Origin: [Streptosporangium] indianense
Lineage (GTDB): Bacteria; Actinomycetota; Actinomycetes; Streptomycetales; Streptomycetaceae
Direction of reading: 5' to 3'
Assembly: GCF_021474405.1 (NCBI RefSeq)
Contig: NZ_JAKEIO010000029.1
Span: forward strand, 1 to 64,000
DNA length: 64,000 nucleotides
Under the pieces are notes generated by a model that worked only from the letters and a program-made list of their open reading frames with translations, was not told where the DNA came from and made no database searches. The translations under genes and the position numbers were made by a program. Shown here in pieces: positions 52,630 to 62,447 of this stretch. Position 1 is the stretch's first letter, and every line of letters begins with the position of its first letter.

Positions 52630-54027
52630 CTAGCGGGGGCCGAGGCTCCAGCGGGGGCCCTGCGGGCTGTCCTCGATGACCAGGCCGGACTGGCCGAGCT
52701 GGTCGCGGATGGCGTCGGCGGTGGGCCAGTCCTTGCGGGCCCGGGCGGCCTCGCGCTGGTCGAGGACCATGCGCACGAGCGTGTCGACCACGCCGTGCAG
52801 GTCCTGGCCGCGGTCGCCCTCCCCGGCCCACTGCGGGTCGAGCGGGTCGAGGCCGAGCACGCCGAGCATCGCGCGGACCTCGGCGAGCCGGGCGACGGCG
52901 GCTTCCTTGTCGTCGGCGGCCAGCGCGCTGTTGCCCTGCCGGACCGTGGTGTGCACGACGGCGAGGGCCTGCGGCACGCCCAGGTCGTCGTCCATGGCCT
53001 CGGCGAAGGCCAGCGGCACCTCGGCGGCGGGCTCGACGACGCCGGCCTTCTCCACCACGCGCTGCACGAAGCCCTCGATCCGCGCGAACGCCGACTCGGC
53101 CTCGCGCAGCGCCTCCTCGCTGTACTCGATCATCGAGCGGTAGTGCGGGGTGCCGAGGTAGTAGCGCAGCACGATGGGCCGCCAGCGCTTGACCATCTCG
53201 CTGACCAGGACCGAGTTGCCGAGCGACTTGGACATCTTCTCGCCGCTCATGGTGACCCAGGCGTTGTGCACCCAGTACCGGGCGAACTCGTCGCCGTAGG
53301 CCTTGGCCTGGGCGATCTCGTTCTCGTGGTGCGGGAAGATCAGGTCCAGACCGCCGCCGTGGATGTCGAAGGCGGGGCCGAGGTACTTGTGCGCCATGGC
53401 CGAGCACTCCAGGTGCCAGCCGGGCCGGCCGCGTCCCCACGGCGTCTCCCAGTCGGGCTCGCCGGGCTTGGTGGCCTTCCACATGGCGAAGTCGCGCGGA
53501 TCGCGCTTGCCGGTGATGCCCTCCTCGGCGGGCTGCCGCATCTCGTCGAGGTCCTGCCGGGACAGCTCCAGGTAGGAGGGCCAGGAGCGGACGTCGAAGT
53601 AGACGCTGCCGTCGGCCTCGTAGGCGTGCCCGCGCTCGATGAGGCCGCGCATCATCTCGACCATCTCGGTGATGTGGCCGGTGGCCCGCGGCTCGTAGGT
53701 GGGCGGCAGGCAACCGAGCACCGTGTAGCCGTCGTTGAAGGCGCGCTCGTTCTCGTAGCCGATGGCCCACCAGGGGCGGCTCTGCTCGGCCGACTTCGCG
53801 ATGATCTTGTCGTCGATGTCCGTCACGTTCCGCACGAACGTGACGTCGTAGCCGCGGTACTCGAACCAGCGGCGCATGATGTCGAAGTTCAGCCCGGAGC
53901 GGATGTGCCCGATGTGCGGGGCCGCCTGCACGGTGGCACCGCACAGGTAGATCGAGACACAACCCGGCCGGAGCGGGGAGAAGTCACGGATCTGCCGGGC
54001 GCTGGTGTCGTACAGGCGAATAGTCAC
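52630..54027 (-). CDS. cysS: Cysteinyl-tRNA synthetase
   Basis: A 465-residue class I synthetase. The zinc-binding Cys29 sits just before HIGH (38-41). [10 protein letters not shown] and [10 protein letters not shown] give the other zinc ligands. KMSKS is present in [10 protein letters not shown]. The GTG at 54027 gives the conserved MTIRLYDT start. It charges tRNA-Cys. Close spacing with rlmB indicates co-transcription. Confidence 0.96.
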   Translation of the reverse strand: MTIRLYDTSARQIRDFSPLRPGCVSIYLCGATVQAAPHIGHIRSGLNFDIMRRWFEYRGYDVTFVRNVTDIDDKIIAKSAEQSRPWWAIGYENERAFNDGYTVLGCLPPTYEPRATGHITEMVEMMRGLIERGHAYEADGSVYFDVRSWPSYLELSRQDLDEMRQPAEEGITGKRDPRDFAMWKATKPGEPDWETPWGRGRPGWHLECSAMAHKYLGPAFDIHGGGLDLIFPHHENEIAQAKAYGDEFARYWVHNAWVTMSGEKMSKSLGNSVLVSEMVKRWRPIVLRYYLGTPHYRSMIEYSEEALREAESAFARIEGFVQRVVEKAGVVEPAAEVPLAFAEAMDDDLGVPQALAVVHTTVRQGNSALAADDKEAAVARLAEVRAMLGVLGLDPLDPQWAGEGDRGQDLHGVVDTLVRMVLDQREAARARKDWPTADAIRDQLGQSGLVIEDSPQGPRWSLGPR

Positions 54028-54124
54028 CACTCCAGGGTAGTGGGCCCCGGGGTGTGCCTCAGGACCTTCACCACGGGACGCACACATTCGTGACACAGGC
54101 AACGGGAAGGCCCGGCGCCCGCCC

Positions 54125-54619
54125 TCAGCCGGCGCGCACCACCAGGGCCGTGGCCACCGCCATCAGTCCTTCCTCCCGGCCGGGGAAGCCGAGCCCGTCC
54201 GTCGTCGCGCCCGACACCGACACGGGCGCTCCGGCCGCCTCCGACAGCAGCTTCTGGGCCTCGTCCCGGCGCTTGCCGATCTTCGGGCGAGGGCCCACCA
54301 CCTGTACGGCGATGTTGCCGATGCGGAATCCGGCCTCGCGCACGATGCGCGCGGCCTCCGTCAGGAGCGTGACCCCGGAGGCGCCGGACCACTCGGGGCG
54401 GCCGGTGCCGAAGTGCTGCCCGAGGTCGCCGAGGCCGGCGGCGGAGAAGAGGGCGTTGCAGGCGGCGTGGGCGACGACGTCCGCGTCGGAGTGCCCGGCC
54501 AGGCCCGGGCCCGCGTCCTCCCACTTCAGGCCGGCGCACCACAGCTCGCGGCCCTCCTCGAAGGCGTGGATGTCGGTTCCGATGCCGACCTGGGGCAGTA
54601 CGGGCTGGTCAGAAGCCAT
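54125..54619 (-). CDS. ispF: 2-C-methyl-D-erythritol 2,4-cyclodiphosphate synthase
   Basis: A 164-residue MEP-pathway enzyme. [10 protein letters not shown] has the metal-binding Asp and His. [13 protein letters not shown] holds the third ligand. [15 protein letters not shown] and [15 protein letters not shown] are the conserved ends. The start overlaps the ispD stop by about 11 bp, so the two successive isoprenoid steps are coupled. Confidence 0.95.
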   Translation of the reverse strand: MASDQPVLPQVGIGTDIHAFEEGRELWCAGLKWEDAGPGLAGHSDADVVAHAACNALFSAAGLGDLGQHFGTGRPEWSGASGVTLLTEAARIVREAGFRIGNIAVQVVGPRPKIGKRRDEAQKLLSEAAGAPVSVSGATTDGLGFPGREEGLMAVATALVVRAG

Positions 54620-55373
54620 CGTTGAGCCTCCTGCGGGCCAGGACCGCCTCCGCGAGGACCAGGTCCAGGGGACGGGTCACCTTGAAGGCCTCCTCGTGGC
54701 CGGGGACGGCCACCACGGTGAGGCCGAGCTGTTCGACCATGGCGGCGTCGTCGGTGACCTCGCCGGTCACCGTCTCGTGCGCCCTGACCAGGGTGTTCCG
54801 GTCGAAGCCCTGCGGGGTCTGCACGGCCCTCAGCAGGGCGCGCTCCGGCGTGGCGACGACCGGCTCCGGCTCGCCGGGGGTGCCGGCGGGCTCGACCTGC
54901 TTGACGGTGTCGGCGAGCGGCAGGGCCGGCACCACGGCCGGGGCGCCGTCCCGTACGGCCTCGATCACGGCGTCGACGGTGTCCACCGGCACCAGCGGCC
55001 GGGCCGCGTCGTGGACGAGCACGATGTCGTGGCCGGGCGGCAGCGCGTCGAGGCCGAGCTTCACGGACTCCTGGCGGGTCTGCCCGCCCGGGACGACGAG
55101 GAAGTCCGTGCGTTCGGGCAGGGCGTGCGCGTCGAGCAGCGAGCGGACCTCGGCGGCGCCGTCGGGCGGGGCCACGACGACGACCGTGCCGACGGCGCGG
55201 GAGGCGGCCATCGCGCGGACGGCGTGGATGAGCATGGGGGTACCGCCGAGCGCGCGGAGCGCCTTGGGGGCGCCCGGGCCCAGCCGGACACCGCGGCCGG
55301 CGGCGGGGATCACGGCCGCCGTACGGGTCGCGGAGGGGCCGGCGGGCGGCGAGGGACGCGAATCGTCAGACAT
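54609..55373 (-). CDS. ispD: 2-C-methyl-D-erythritol 4-phosphate cytidylyltransferase
   Basis: A 254-residue enzyme that makes CDP-methylerythritol. The CTP loop is [34 protein letters not shown] and [10 protein letters not shown] (metal Asp) follow, then the [10 protein letters not shown] motif. AGGAACCG precedes the ATG. It forms a two-gene unit with ispF downstream; carD lies upstream on the same strand. Confidence 0.95.
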   Translation of the reverse strand: MSDDSRPSPPAGPSATRTAAVIPAAGRGVRLGPGAPKALRALGGTPMLIHAVRAMAASRAVGTVVVVAPPDGAAEVRSLLDAHALPERTDFLVVPGGQTRQESVKLGLDALPPGHDIVLVHDAARPLVPVDTVDAVIEAVRDGAPAVVPALPLADTVKQVEPAGTPGEPEPVVATPERALLRAVQTPQGFDRNTLVRAHETVTGEVTDDAAMVEQLGLTVVAVPGHEEAFKVTRPLDLVLAEAVLARRRLNDGF

Positions 55374-55707
55374 CGGTTCCTGTCAGGTTTGTGTGCTGGC
55401 CCGGCGTGGGTATGGCCTGGAGGAGTGCCGGGCGCGACGCGCTCGACCGGACCCTTCCGTGACGCTGGTCGAGCCGGCTGCCCGGGCCCGGCACCCCTGA
55501 ACACCGGGGCGTGAGTGATAACACATCTCGGAGTGACGGCGCATCGGCTTCGGAGTACGAACATGCCGCAGCGCCCGGCGACAAGTCATTCGTCATCGGG
55601 CACCGCGGCATTTCGATGTGCAGGCGCGCGCTCGGCCGATCAGCCTCGACCAGCAGCCTTGATCAGCGGCTTCGGCAAGCGCAGAGCGCTGTGCGACGGG
55701 TTTCGCC
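55374..55707. other. Gap carD-ispD
   Basis: 334 bp with no supported gene. It probably holds the carD 3' end and an ispDF promoter. I see no strong stem-loop. Confidence 0.35.
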
Positions 55708-56190
55708 TCAGGAGGCGAGCACCTCGTCGAGCAGGGCTTCGGCCTTGTCCTCGTTGGTGTTCTCCGCGAGGGCGAGCTCGCTCACCAGAATCTGGCGGGC
55801 CTTGGCGAGCATGCGCTTCTCACCGGCGGAGAGTCCGCGCTCGCGCTCACGACGCCACAGGTCACGCACCACTTCCGCGACCTTGATGACATCGCCCGAG
55901 GCGAGCTTCTCCAGGTTTGCCTTGTATCGACGGGACCAGTTCGTGGGCTCCTCGGCGTACGGTGCGCGCAGCACCTCGAAGACCCGGTCCAGCCCGTCCT
56001 GACCGACCACATCACGCACGCCGACGAACTCCGCATTGTCCGCTGGCACACGTACCGTCAGGTCGCCCTGGGCGACCTTCAGCACCAAGTAGGTCTTGTC
56101 CACGCCTTTGATCTGGCGAGTTTCGATGGCCTCGATCAGCGCGGCCCCGTGATGGGGATAGACCACGGTGTCGCCAACCTTGAACGTCAT
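55708..56190 (-). CDS. carD: CarD-family transcription regulator
   Basis: A 160-residue RNA-polymerase-binding protein. The N-terminal Tudor-like RID domain ([20 protein letters not shown]) contacts the beta subunit. The helical C-terminus ([40 protein letters not shown]) binds the upstream DNA fork and includes the Trp after VVRDL. It stabilises open complexes at housekeeping promoters, including rRNA promoters. The RBS lies in GGAAGGGGTAC. Confidence 0.96.
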   Translation of the reverse strand: MTFKVGDTVVYPHHGAALIEAIETRQIKGVDKTYLVLKVAQGDLTVRVPADNAEFVGVRDVVGQDGLDRVFEVLRAPYAEEPTNWSRRYKANLEKLASGDVIKVAEVVRDLWRRERERGLSAGEKRMLAKARQILVSELALAENTNEDKAEALLDEVLAS

Positions 56191-56772
56191 GTGACAGGTA
56201 CCCCTTCCGTGGCTATCCAGGGTAACACGGAAACTGCGGGTACTGAATGGCGTTTTCGCAGGTCAGGGCATATCTCGGGGCTTGACAACTCCGACAGGAA
56301 CGTGCTTCGGACAGGGATCGGAAGAAGGTATTCGCAGGTGGGAGCGGCTCTTCGGGGCGAGTGAAACGCGTACGTTACACGCATCCGGAGCATCCTCCGG
56401 AAGGCCGAACATCCCCATATGTCCGGTTCCGTATGATCGACTTCCGCTACTCCGTTCGGCGGTCCGCGCCGGGTTCACGTCGAATCCGGAATTGATCACA
56501 GGGCCCTCCGACGAGCCGCCGGTGATCAATTCCGAGGCGGTCCGCGCATTCCTCCACGGAACATTTGCGGCGCCGCGCGGGTCTCTTATGTGAATGCCGG
56601 ACGACGACCACGCCAATGTGACGCGGGAGTCACAGGAGACTCAGGTGGGATCGGCGGTGCCGGGGGGTCGGGTGCGGCCGGACGAGGGCGGCTCGGTAAC
56701 CTAAGGCCCGCTGACAGACACTTAGGGCGGCTTTATCGGCCGCTCCGCTCGAGTCAAGGAGTTGCCGCCGCC
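56191..56772. other. Gene-free divergent region carD/lipoprotein
   Basis: About 580 bp. It has a lower GC content than the flanking genes. It contains a 13-bp inverted repeat (56487-56534). The small reading frames lack RBS signals and conserved features. Confidence 0.4.
56487..56534. promoter_or_regulatory. 13-bp inverted repeat (CGGAATTGATCAC)
   Basis: Perfect arms at 56487-56499 and 56522-56534 with 22 bp between. It is too AT-rich for a typical Streptomyces terminator, and it sits 240 bp before the lipoprotein gene. It may be an operator or a riboregulatory hairpin. Confidence 0.5.
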
Positions 56773-57447
56773 GTGAGCAGCAGCCTTCGACGCGGTGCCC
56801 TCGCCGCCGTCGTCACCGCGTTCTCGATCGCCTCGCTCGCCGCGTGCGGCGCCGGCAACGACGCCCAGACGCTGGAGATCAAGCCGGACAACGCAGCGAC
56901 GAGCGTCGGCGACATCAAGGTCCAGAACGCGATCGTGATCACGCAGCCCGACCTCGAGTCGACCGGCCCGGCCGCGATCTCCGCCACCCTCTTCAACTCG
57001 GGCCGCAGCGCCGAGACGCTGGAGTCCATCACGCTGCCCGGCACCGGCAAGACCGCCGAGCTCAAGCCCGCCAAGGGCGGCAGCCTCAGCATCCCGGCCG
57101 GTGGCTCGCTGATCCTGGGCGGCAAGGACAACGCCACGGCGATGCTGCCGAGCAGCCGTGAGGCCGTGCAGGACGGCAACGCCCAGAAGATCACCTTCAC
57201 CTTCAGCAAGACGGGTGCCGTGAGCCTGCAGGCGTTCGTCGTGCCCGCCGAGCACTACTTCAAGGAGTGGGGCCCCACCGAGGTCCCGGCGCCGGGCGCC
57301 TCGTCGTCCCCGTCGGGTTCGCCGTCCGGTTCCCCCGCCGAGGGCGAGTCGGGCGCGCCGGAGAGCCCCGCGGCCGGTGAGGGCGGCCACAACGCGTCCG
57401 GCACGCCGACCGACGCGGCCTCGGCGAGCGCGAGCGCCGGTCACTGA
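56773..57447 (+). CDS. Secreted lipoprotein, DUF461/PCu(A)C-like
   Basis: A 224-residue protein. The signal peptide ends in lipobox LAACGAG (Cys25 by count). A beta-sandwich domain follows (IKVQNAIVITQPDLESTGPA; ISATLFNSGRSAETLESITL; FSKTGAVSLQAFVVPAEHYF), similar to DUF461 copper-chaperone-like proteins. The last 60 residues are a Ser/Gly/Pro-rich tail. No clear His/Met copper site is visible. It is convergent with phoP, with a terminator between. Confidence 0.78.
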   Translation: MSSSLRRGALAAVVTAFSIASLAACGAGNDAQTLEIKPDNAATSVGDIKVQNAIVITQPDLESTGPAAISATLFNSGRSAETLESITLPGTGKTAELKPAKGGSLSIPAGGSLILGGKDNATAMLPSSREAVQDGNAQKITFTFSKTGAVSLQAFVVPAEHYFKEWGPTEVPAPGASSSPSGSPSGSPAEGESGAPESPAAGEGGHNASGTPTDAASASASAGH

Positions 57448-57458
57448 GCAGACGCGAC

Positions 57459-57494
57459 AAGGGCGGGCCCCCTCCGAGGAGGGGGCCCGCCCTT
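57459..57494. terminator. Bidirectional terminator
   Basis: A perfect 17-bp stem with GA loop, serving the convergent lipoprotein gene and phoP. Confidence 0.9.
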
Positions 57495-57519
57495 CGTGCC
57501 GCCGTCGCCGCCCGCCGGC

Positions 57520-58200
57520 CTACGGCTCGAACTTGTAGCCGAGACCGCGGACCGTCACCAGGTAGCGCGGAGCACCCGGGTCCGGCTCGATCTTGGCGCG
57601 CAGCCGCTTGACGTGGACGTCGAGGGTCTTGGTGTCACCGACGTAGTCGGCGCCCCAGACGCGGTCGATGAGCTGCATGCGGGTCAGCACCCGGCCGGCG
57701 TTGCGCAGCAGCATCTCCAGCAGGTCGAACTCCTTCAGCGGCAGATCGATCTTGGTGCCGCCGACGGTGACCACGTGCCGGTCGACGTCCATGCGGACCG
57801 GGCCGGCCTCCAGGGCCGCCGGGGTGACCTCTTCGGGCTCGCCGCGGCGGCGCAGCACGGCACGGATCCGCGCGACCAGCTCGCGCGAGGAGAACGGCTT
57901 GGTGACGTAGTCGTCGGCTCCTATCTCCAGCCCGACGACCTTGTCGATCTCACTGTCCTTGGCGGTCACCATGATGACGGGGACGTTGGACCGGCCGCGC
58001 AGCTGGCGGCACACCTCGGTGCCCGGCAGGCCGGGCAGCATCAGGTCGAGGAGGACGAGGTCGGCGCCGTTGCGCTCGAACTCGTCGAGTCCGTCGGGCC
58101 CGGTGGTCGCGACGGCGACCTCGAAGCCCTCCTTGCGGAGCATGTACGACAGGGCGTCGGAGAAGGACTCCTCGTCCTCGACGACGAGCACTCGGGTCAC
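57520..58200 (-). CDS. phoP: Phosphate response regulator PhoP
   Basis: A 226-residue OmpR-type regulator. The receiver domain (1-120) has acidic residues EDE at 8-10 and the phosphoacceptor Asp52 (LVLLDLMLPG). Thr and Lys switch residues are in VTAKDSE and VTKPF. The winged helix (about 130-226) ends in TVRGLGYKFEP. GGAGG lies 8 nt before the GTG. It controls phosphate scavenging and links to antibiotic production. The histidine kinase gene overlaps upstream by 4 nt. Confidence 0.94.
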   Translation of the reverse strand: MTRVLVVEDEESFSDALSYMLRKEGFEVAVATTGPDGLDEFERNGADLVLLDLMLPGLPGTEVCRQLRGRSNVPVIMVTAKDSEIDKVVGLEIGADDYVTKPFSSRELVARIRAVLRRRGEPEEVTPAALEAGPVRMDVDRHVVTVGGTKIDLPLKEFDLLEMLLRNAGRVLTRMQLIDRVWGADYVGDTKTLDVHVKRLRAKIEPDPGAPRYLVTVRGLGYKFEP

Positions 58201-59537
58201 GGAAGGACCTCCGGGGCGGGAAGCGTTTCGTACGCGTCTGATTCGGGGGATGTGGGGGTGGACCGCCCGGCCTCCTCGTCGAGGCCCGCGCCTCCTGCGC
58301 GTGTCTCTCGGGCGGGCTGCTGACGTGCGCCGCGGGCCGCACCGGCCTCCGGCAGGCGCAGGGTGAAGGTGGAGCCCTGGCCTTCGGCACTCCACACCGT
58401 GACCTCCCCGCCGTGCGAGGCGGCCACGTGCTTGACGATGGCCAGCCCCAGCCCCGTGCCGCCGGTGGCGCGGGAGCGGGCGGGATCGACGCGGTAGAAG
58501 CGCTCGAAGATGCGCTCCTTGTCCTTGTCGGAGATGCCGATGCCCTGGTCGGTGACGGCGATCTCGATGTGGTCCCCGCCGGCGGCGCTGACGCTGCGGG
58601 CCGCGATGCCGACGCGGGTGCGGGCGGGCGAGTAGTTGACCGCGTTCTCGACGAGGTTGCCGAGGGCGGCGGCGAGCTGGCCGCGGTTTCCCCACACGCG
58701 CAGGTCGGCGGTGCCGCCCGCCCGACGCCCGCCACCACCCTGATCGGGCCCTTCGGGCGCCCATACATTCGAGGCCATGGTGATCTGCTTGGCCCCGGCC
58801 TGGTGCCGGCAGCGGTCGATGGCCTCGGCGACGAGCTCGTCGACGCGGACCGGCTCGGCGTCCTCCAGCGGGTCGTCGTTCTGCACGCGCGAGAGGTCGA
58901 TGAGCTCCTGCACCAGGCTGGTGAGCCGGGTGGCCTCGATCTGCATGCGCCCGGCGAACCGCTCCACGGCCTCGGGGTCGTCGGAGGCGTCCATCACGGC
59001 CTCGGAGAGCAGCGAGAGGGCGCCGACCGGCGTCTTCAGCTCATGGCTCACGTTGGCGACGAAGTCGCGCCGGACCGCCTCGATGCGGCGGGCCTCGGTC
59101 AGGTCCTCCACCAGCAGCAGCACCAGCCGGGAGCCGAGCGGCGCGACCCGCGCGGAGACGGCCAGGGCCTCTCCGCGTCCGGTGCCGCGCCGGGGCAGGT
59201 CCAGCTCGACCTGGCGTATCTCGCCGTCCCGCCGGGTGTCCCGGGCCATCTGCAGCATCGGCTCGACGGCGAGCTTGCCACCGCGGACCAGGCCGAGGGC
59301 GTACGCCGCCGAGCTGGCCTTGACCACGGCGTCGGCCTCGTCGAGGACGACGGCGGACGACCGGAGGACCGACAGGACCGTGTCCACGCCGGGCGGGAGC
59401 ACCGCGTCGGTGTGCAGGGAGCTACGGGTGGGGCGCTTCTGCTCGCGCTCACTCCAGCGGAACGCGAGCATGGCGATGACGCCGGTGAGCACCCCGGCGA
59501 TCGCTGCCGCTGCGGCGACCGCCGCGTTCACGTCCAT
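58197..59537 (-). CDS. phoR: Phosphate sensor histidine kinase PhoR (SenX3-like)
   Basis: A 446-residue kinase. One N-terminal membrane helix (about 5-28) is followed by a PAS-like region (about 50-150). The H-box is FVANVSHELKTP with His165. The N-box is NLVENAVNYSP and the G-boxes are DQGIGIS and GGTGLGLAIVKH. It lacks a large extracellular sensor, as in PhoR/SenX3 systems that sense phosphate through the transporter and PhoU. The stop overlaps phoP (GTGA). Confidence 0.94.
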   Translation of the reverse strand: MDVNAAVAAAAAIAGVLTGVIAMLAFRWSEREQKRPTRSSLHTDAVLPPGVDTVLSVLRSSAVVLDEADAVVKASSAAYALGLVRGGKLAVEPMLQMARDTRRDGEIRQVELDLPRRGTGRGEALAVSARVAPLGSRLVLLLVEDLTEARRIEAVRRDFVANVSHELKTPVGALSLLSEAVMDASDDPEAVERFAGRMQIEATRLTSLVQELIDLSRVQNDDPLEDAEPVRVDELVAEAIDRCRHQAGAKQITMASNVWAPEGPDQGGGGRRAGGTADLRVWGNRGQLAAALGNLVENAVNYSPARTRVGIAARSVSAAGGDHIEIAVTDQGIGISDKDKERIFERFYRVDPARSRATGGTGLGLAIVKHVAASHGGEVTVWSAEGQGSTFTLRLPEAGAARGARQQPARETRAGGAGLDEEAGRSTPTSPESDAYETLPAPEVLP

Positions 59538-59610
59538 GCACCCAGGTTAGGCATGGCTCGGGCACCCTCCACAGCCGTCGGGCTGCGAGCTCGAACACTC
59601 GTCGCCCAGA

Positions 59611-59643
59611 GTTCACCTTGGAGCCAGTATTGGTTCATTTGGG
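59611..59643. promoter_or_regulatory. PHO box, three 11-bp direct repeat units
   Basis: GTTCACCTTGG, AGCCAGTATTG and GTTCATTTGGG follow without gaps. Units 1 and 3 carry the GTTCAYY heart of the Streptomyces PHO consensus. PhoP binds such units to activate phoRP and the divergent phoU. Confidence 0.9.
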
Positions 59644-59782
59644 ATGACGGAAACGGACGCGTACGGGGCGGAACGTGGGAGCGTGGGGTTCGGACCGCCG
59701 GTCGCACGACGGTCGTACCGCCGGTTGTCCGGTGGGCCCCGGCCCTTGGACCCCCGACTGAAACGCACGAGAGGGAAGCCTG

Positions 59783-60484
59783 ATGCGGGACGCGTACCAC
59801 GAGGAACTGGACTCGATCGGCGACGGTCTGGTGGAGATGGCCCGGCTGGTCGGGTCGGCGATCGGGCGCGCCACGACCGCCATGCTCGACTCCGACCTGA
59901 AGCTGGCCGAGAACGTCATCGAGGCCGACCAGCGGGTCGACGAACTCCAGCACGAGCTGGAGGCGAGGGCCATAGCCCTGCTGGCGCGCCAGCAGCCGGT
60001 GGCGACGGACCTGCGCATCGTCGTCACGTCGCTGCGCATGTCGGCCGACCTGGAGCGCTCGGGCGACCTCGCCCAGCACGTGGCGAAGCTCGCGCGCCTG
60101 CGCTACCCCGACCGCGCCGTCCCGAGCGACCTGCACGCCACGATCCTGGAGATGGGCCAGCTCGCGCAGCGCCTGATGGCGAAGGCCGCCGAGGTGATCA
60201 TCACCAAGGACGTCGACCTGGCGCTCCAGCTGGAGCAGGACGACGACGAGATGGACCTGCTGCACCGCACCCTCTTCCAGCACCTGATGGACGACCGCTG
60301 GAAGCACGGCATCGAGACGGCCGTGGACGTCACGCTCCTCGGCCGCTACTACGAGCGGTTCGCCGACCACGCGGTGTCGGTCGCCAAGCGCGTGGTGTAC
60401 CTGGTGACGGGTGAGCACGCGGACGAGCTCCAGGCGGACATGCAGCCGGACATCCAGGCGGTGTCGGGGGCGGAGAGCGCCTGA
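59783..60484 (+). CDS. phoU: Phosphate signalling protein PhoU
   Basis: A 233-residue two-repeat helical protein. Two three-helix bundles are seen, with the metal motifs ExxxD in each (DQRVDELQHELEARAIAL; EQDDDEMDLLHRTLFQH) and the conserved RYYERFADHAVSVAKRVVYL. It passes the Pst transporter's state to PhoR and damps the response in high phosphate. GAGGGAAGCC precedes the ATG. It is divergent from phoRP across the PHO box. Confidence 0.95.
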   Translation: MRDAYHEELDSIGDGLVEMARLVGSAIGRATTAMLDSDLKLAENVIEADQRVDELQHELEARAIALLARQQPVATDLRIVVTSLRMSADLERSGDLAQHVAKLARLRYPDRAVPSDLHATILEMGQLAQRLMAKAAEVIITKDVDLALQLEQDDDEMDLLHRTLFQHLMDDRWKHGIETAVDVTLLGRYYERFADHAVSVAKRVVYLVTGEHADELQADMQPDIQAVSGAESA

Positions 60485-60675
60485 CGGGCCCGGCCGGGAG
60501 GCGGAGAACCCCTAGACGGGCCCGGCCCGGGGGCGGGACCCCCGGGGGCCGTCCGGGGCGTGACCCGCAGACGGGTCGGGGACGGTCGGGGCGCGTGGGC
60601 GCCTCAATGCGCCGTTGATGCGCCCAGCCGGACGGGCGTCCAATGGGTACAGGCACCAGCCTCGAGGAGGGACCC

Positions 60676-60831
60676 ATGGCCGAATCCCCCAGCACGGCGC
60701 CCGACCCCGCCCGGCAGCGTGAGACCGAGCAGCCCGCCGAGATCAGGAGCCTGCCCCTGATCGCCGCGTGCGGCTGCGGCTCGGGCTGCGGCTGCGGGTG
60801 CCAGTCGGGCAGCCCCTGCCAGTGCGGCTGA
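60676..60831 (+). CDS. 51-residue Cys-rich protein
   Basis: MAESPSTAPDPARQRETEQP leads to a tail CGCGSGCGCGCQSGSPCQCG with eight Cys in twenty residues. GAGGAGGG precedes the ATG, a strong RBS. A metal-binding (metallothionein-like) role is plausible; a modified peptide is possible but no modification enzymes adjoin it. It is followed by a terminator and a nickel-binding-protein homologue. Confidence 0.72.
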   Translation: MAESPSTAPDPARQRETEQPAEIRSLPLIAACGCGSGCGCGCQSGSPCQCG

Positions 60832-60859
60832 CGCCGACACTTCGCCGACCGTACGACCC

Positions 60860-60891
60860 GAGGGGCCCCGGCCGTGTCGCCGGGGCCCCTC
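60860..60891 (+). terminator. Terminator of the Cys-rich gene
   Basis: A perfect 13-bp stem GAGGGGCCCCGGC with its complement, 28 bp after the stop. Confidence 0.88.
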
Positions 60892-60984
60892 GGCGTGCGG
60901 TCGCCCGGGTGGCCGTACGGGCGGAGCATGAGAGGTAGGCAAGGCGGCGCGGACGAGCACCGTGCCGGGAAGGAGGCGCGCGGC

Positions 60985-61236
60985 ATGCCCAAGTACATGG
61001 ACGTCCATCGCGGCATGAAGGGCATCACGGAAGAGCAGTTGCGTGAAGCCCACAACGCGGACCTCGCGATCGAGAAGGACGAGCAGGTCCACTTCGAGAT
61101 GGCCTGGGCGGACCCGGAGTCCGGCCATGTCTACTGCCTCTCCGAGGCCCCCTCGGCCGAAGCGGTCCAGCGCATTCACGAGCGCGCCGGGCACAAGGCG
61201 GACGAGGTGCACCCCGTGCCCTTGATGGTGCGGTGA
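60985..61236 (+). CDS. DUF4242 nickel-binding-type protein (SCO4226 homologue)
   Basis: An 83-residue ferredoxin-like fold protein (MPKYMDVHRGMKGITEEQLR; VYCLSEAPSAEAVQRIHERA; HKADEVHPVPL). S. coelicolor SCO4226, which I recall as crystallised with nickel, is nearly the same length and sequence. His and Cys residues at both ends can serve as ligands. GGAAGGAGG precedes the ATG. Nickel storage or buffering is the likely role. Confidence 0.87.
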   Translation: MPKYMDVHRGMKGITEEQLREAHNADLAIEKDEQVHFEMAWADPESGHVYCLSEAPSAEAVQRIHERAGHKADEVHPVPLMVR

Positions 61237-61289
61237 CCGGCGGAACGGGTCCCGGGTCGTCAGGCCGGTGACCCGTCGCGCGCGGCCCG

Positions 61290-62447
61290 TCAGCGGCGCC
61301 GGCCGGCGTTGAGACGGGCCGCCTGGCGGGTCAGATAGTCGCGTTCGGGGAGGTTGGGAGCTTTGCGGGCCGCCTCGGCGTACAGACGGGCCGCCGTCTC
61401 CGGGTCGCCGTCGCGTTCGTGGAGGTAGGCCGCCACCGCGTCACGGCGGGGCAGCGCGTCGTCCACCTCGGCGAGCGCCGCGAGACCGGCGCGCGGTCCG
61501 TCGGCCTCGCCCACGGCCACCGCGCGGTTGAGCCGGACCACCGGGCTTTCGGTGAGACCGGCGAGTTCGTCGTACCACTCCACGATCTGCACCCAGTCGG
61601 TCTCCTCGGCGGTGGGCGCGTCCGCGTGCAGCGCCGCGATGGCGGCCTGGGCCTGGAACTCGCCCAGCCGGTCGCGGGCGAGGGCCGCCTGGAGGATGCC
61701 GACGCCCTCGGCGATCAGCCGGGTGTCCCACCGGCCGCGGTCCTGCTCGGCGAGCGGCACCAGACTGCCGTCGGGCGCGGTACGCCCGGCGCGCCGGGCG
61801 TGGTGGAGCAGCATCAGCGCGAGCAGCCCCGACACCTCGGGGTGGTCGATGGCGGCCGCGAGCTGCCGGGTGAGCCGGATGGCCTCGGCGGCGAGGTCGA
61901 CGTCGCCCGAGTAGCCCTCGTTGAAGACCAGATAGAGGACGCGCAGCACCGTCGCCACGTCACCGGGCTGGTCGAGCCGTACGCCGGAGACGGTGCGCTT
62001 GGCGCGGCTGATGCGCTGCGCCATCGTCGCCTCCGGCACCAGGTAGGCCCGGGCGATCTGCCGGGTGGTGAGCCCGCCGACGGCGCGCAGCGTGAGCGCG
62101 ACGGCCGACGACGGTGTCAGGGAGGGGTGGGCGCACAGGAAGTACAGCTGGAGGGTGTCGTCCACGTCGGACGCGGGCCCGGGCGCCGGCTCCTCCTCGA
62201 CGAGGTCCTCCCGCCTGCGGCGGGCGCTGTCCGCGCGGGCCTGGTCGAGGAACTTTCGCCAGGCCACGGTGACCAGCCAGCCCTTCGCGTCCCGCGGGGG
62301 CTCGGCCGGCCAGACGCGGAACGCCTCGACCAGCGCGTCCTGCACGGCGTCCTCGGCCGCCGCGAAGTCGGCTCCGCGGCGGACGAGGACCGTGAGCACA
62401 CTCGGGGTGAGGCTTCTGATGAGGGCCTCGTCCATCGGTGGGGTCAC
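61290..62447 (-). CDS. ECF sigma factor, ECF42 type (with SnoaL/TPR-like extension)
   Basis: A 385-residue protein, much longer than usual ECF sigmas. Region 2 is AEDAVQDALVEAFRVWP with GWLVTVAWRKFLDQARAD. Region 4 is GGLTTRQIARAYLVPEATMA. The long C-terminus (from residue 180) holds TPR-like helices (LLALMLLHHARRAGRTAP; LNRAVAVGEADGPRAGLAAL). This is the ECF42 layout, with a C-terminal extension required for activity. The GTG overlaps the stop of the DGPF gene (GTGA). Confidence 0.93.
   Translation of the reverse strand: MTPPMDEALIRSLTPSVLTVLVRRGADFAAAEDAVQDALVEAFRVWPAEPPRDAKGWLVTVAWRKFLDQARADSARRRREDLVEEEPAPGPASDVDDTLQLYFLCAHPSLTPSSAVALTLRAVGGLTTRQIARAYLVPEATMAQRISRAKRTVSGVRLDQPGDVATVLRVLYLVFNEGYSGDVDLAAEAIRLTRQLAAAIDHPEVSGLLALMLLHHARRAGRTAPDGSLVPLAEQDRGRWDTRLIAEGVGILQAALARDRLGEFQAQAAIAALHADAPTAEETDWVQIVEWYDELAGLTESPVVRLNRAVAVGEADGPRAGLAALAEVDDALPRRDAVAAYLHERDGDPETAARLYAEAARKAPNLPERDYLTRQAARLNAGRRR

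Noticed and set aside
60676..60831. RiPP precursor with Cys-rich core
   Set aside because: No lanthionine, YcaO, radical SAM or protease gene adjoins it. Metal binding fits the neighbour better.
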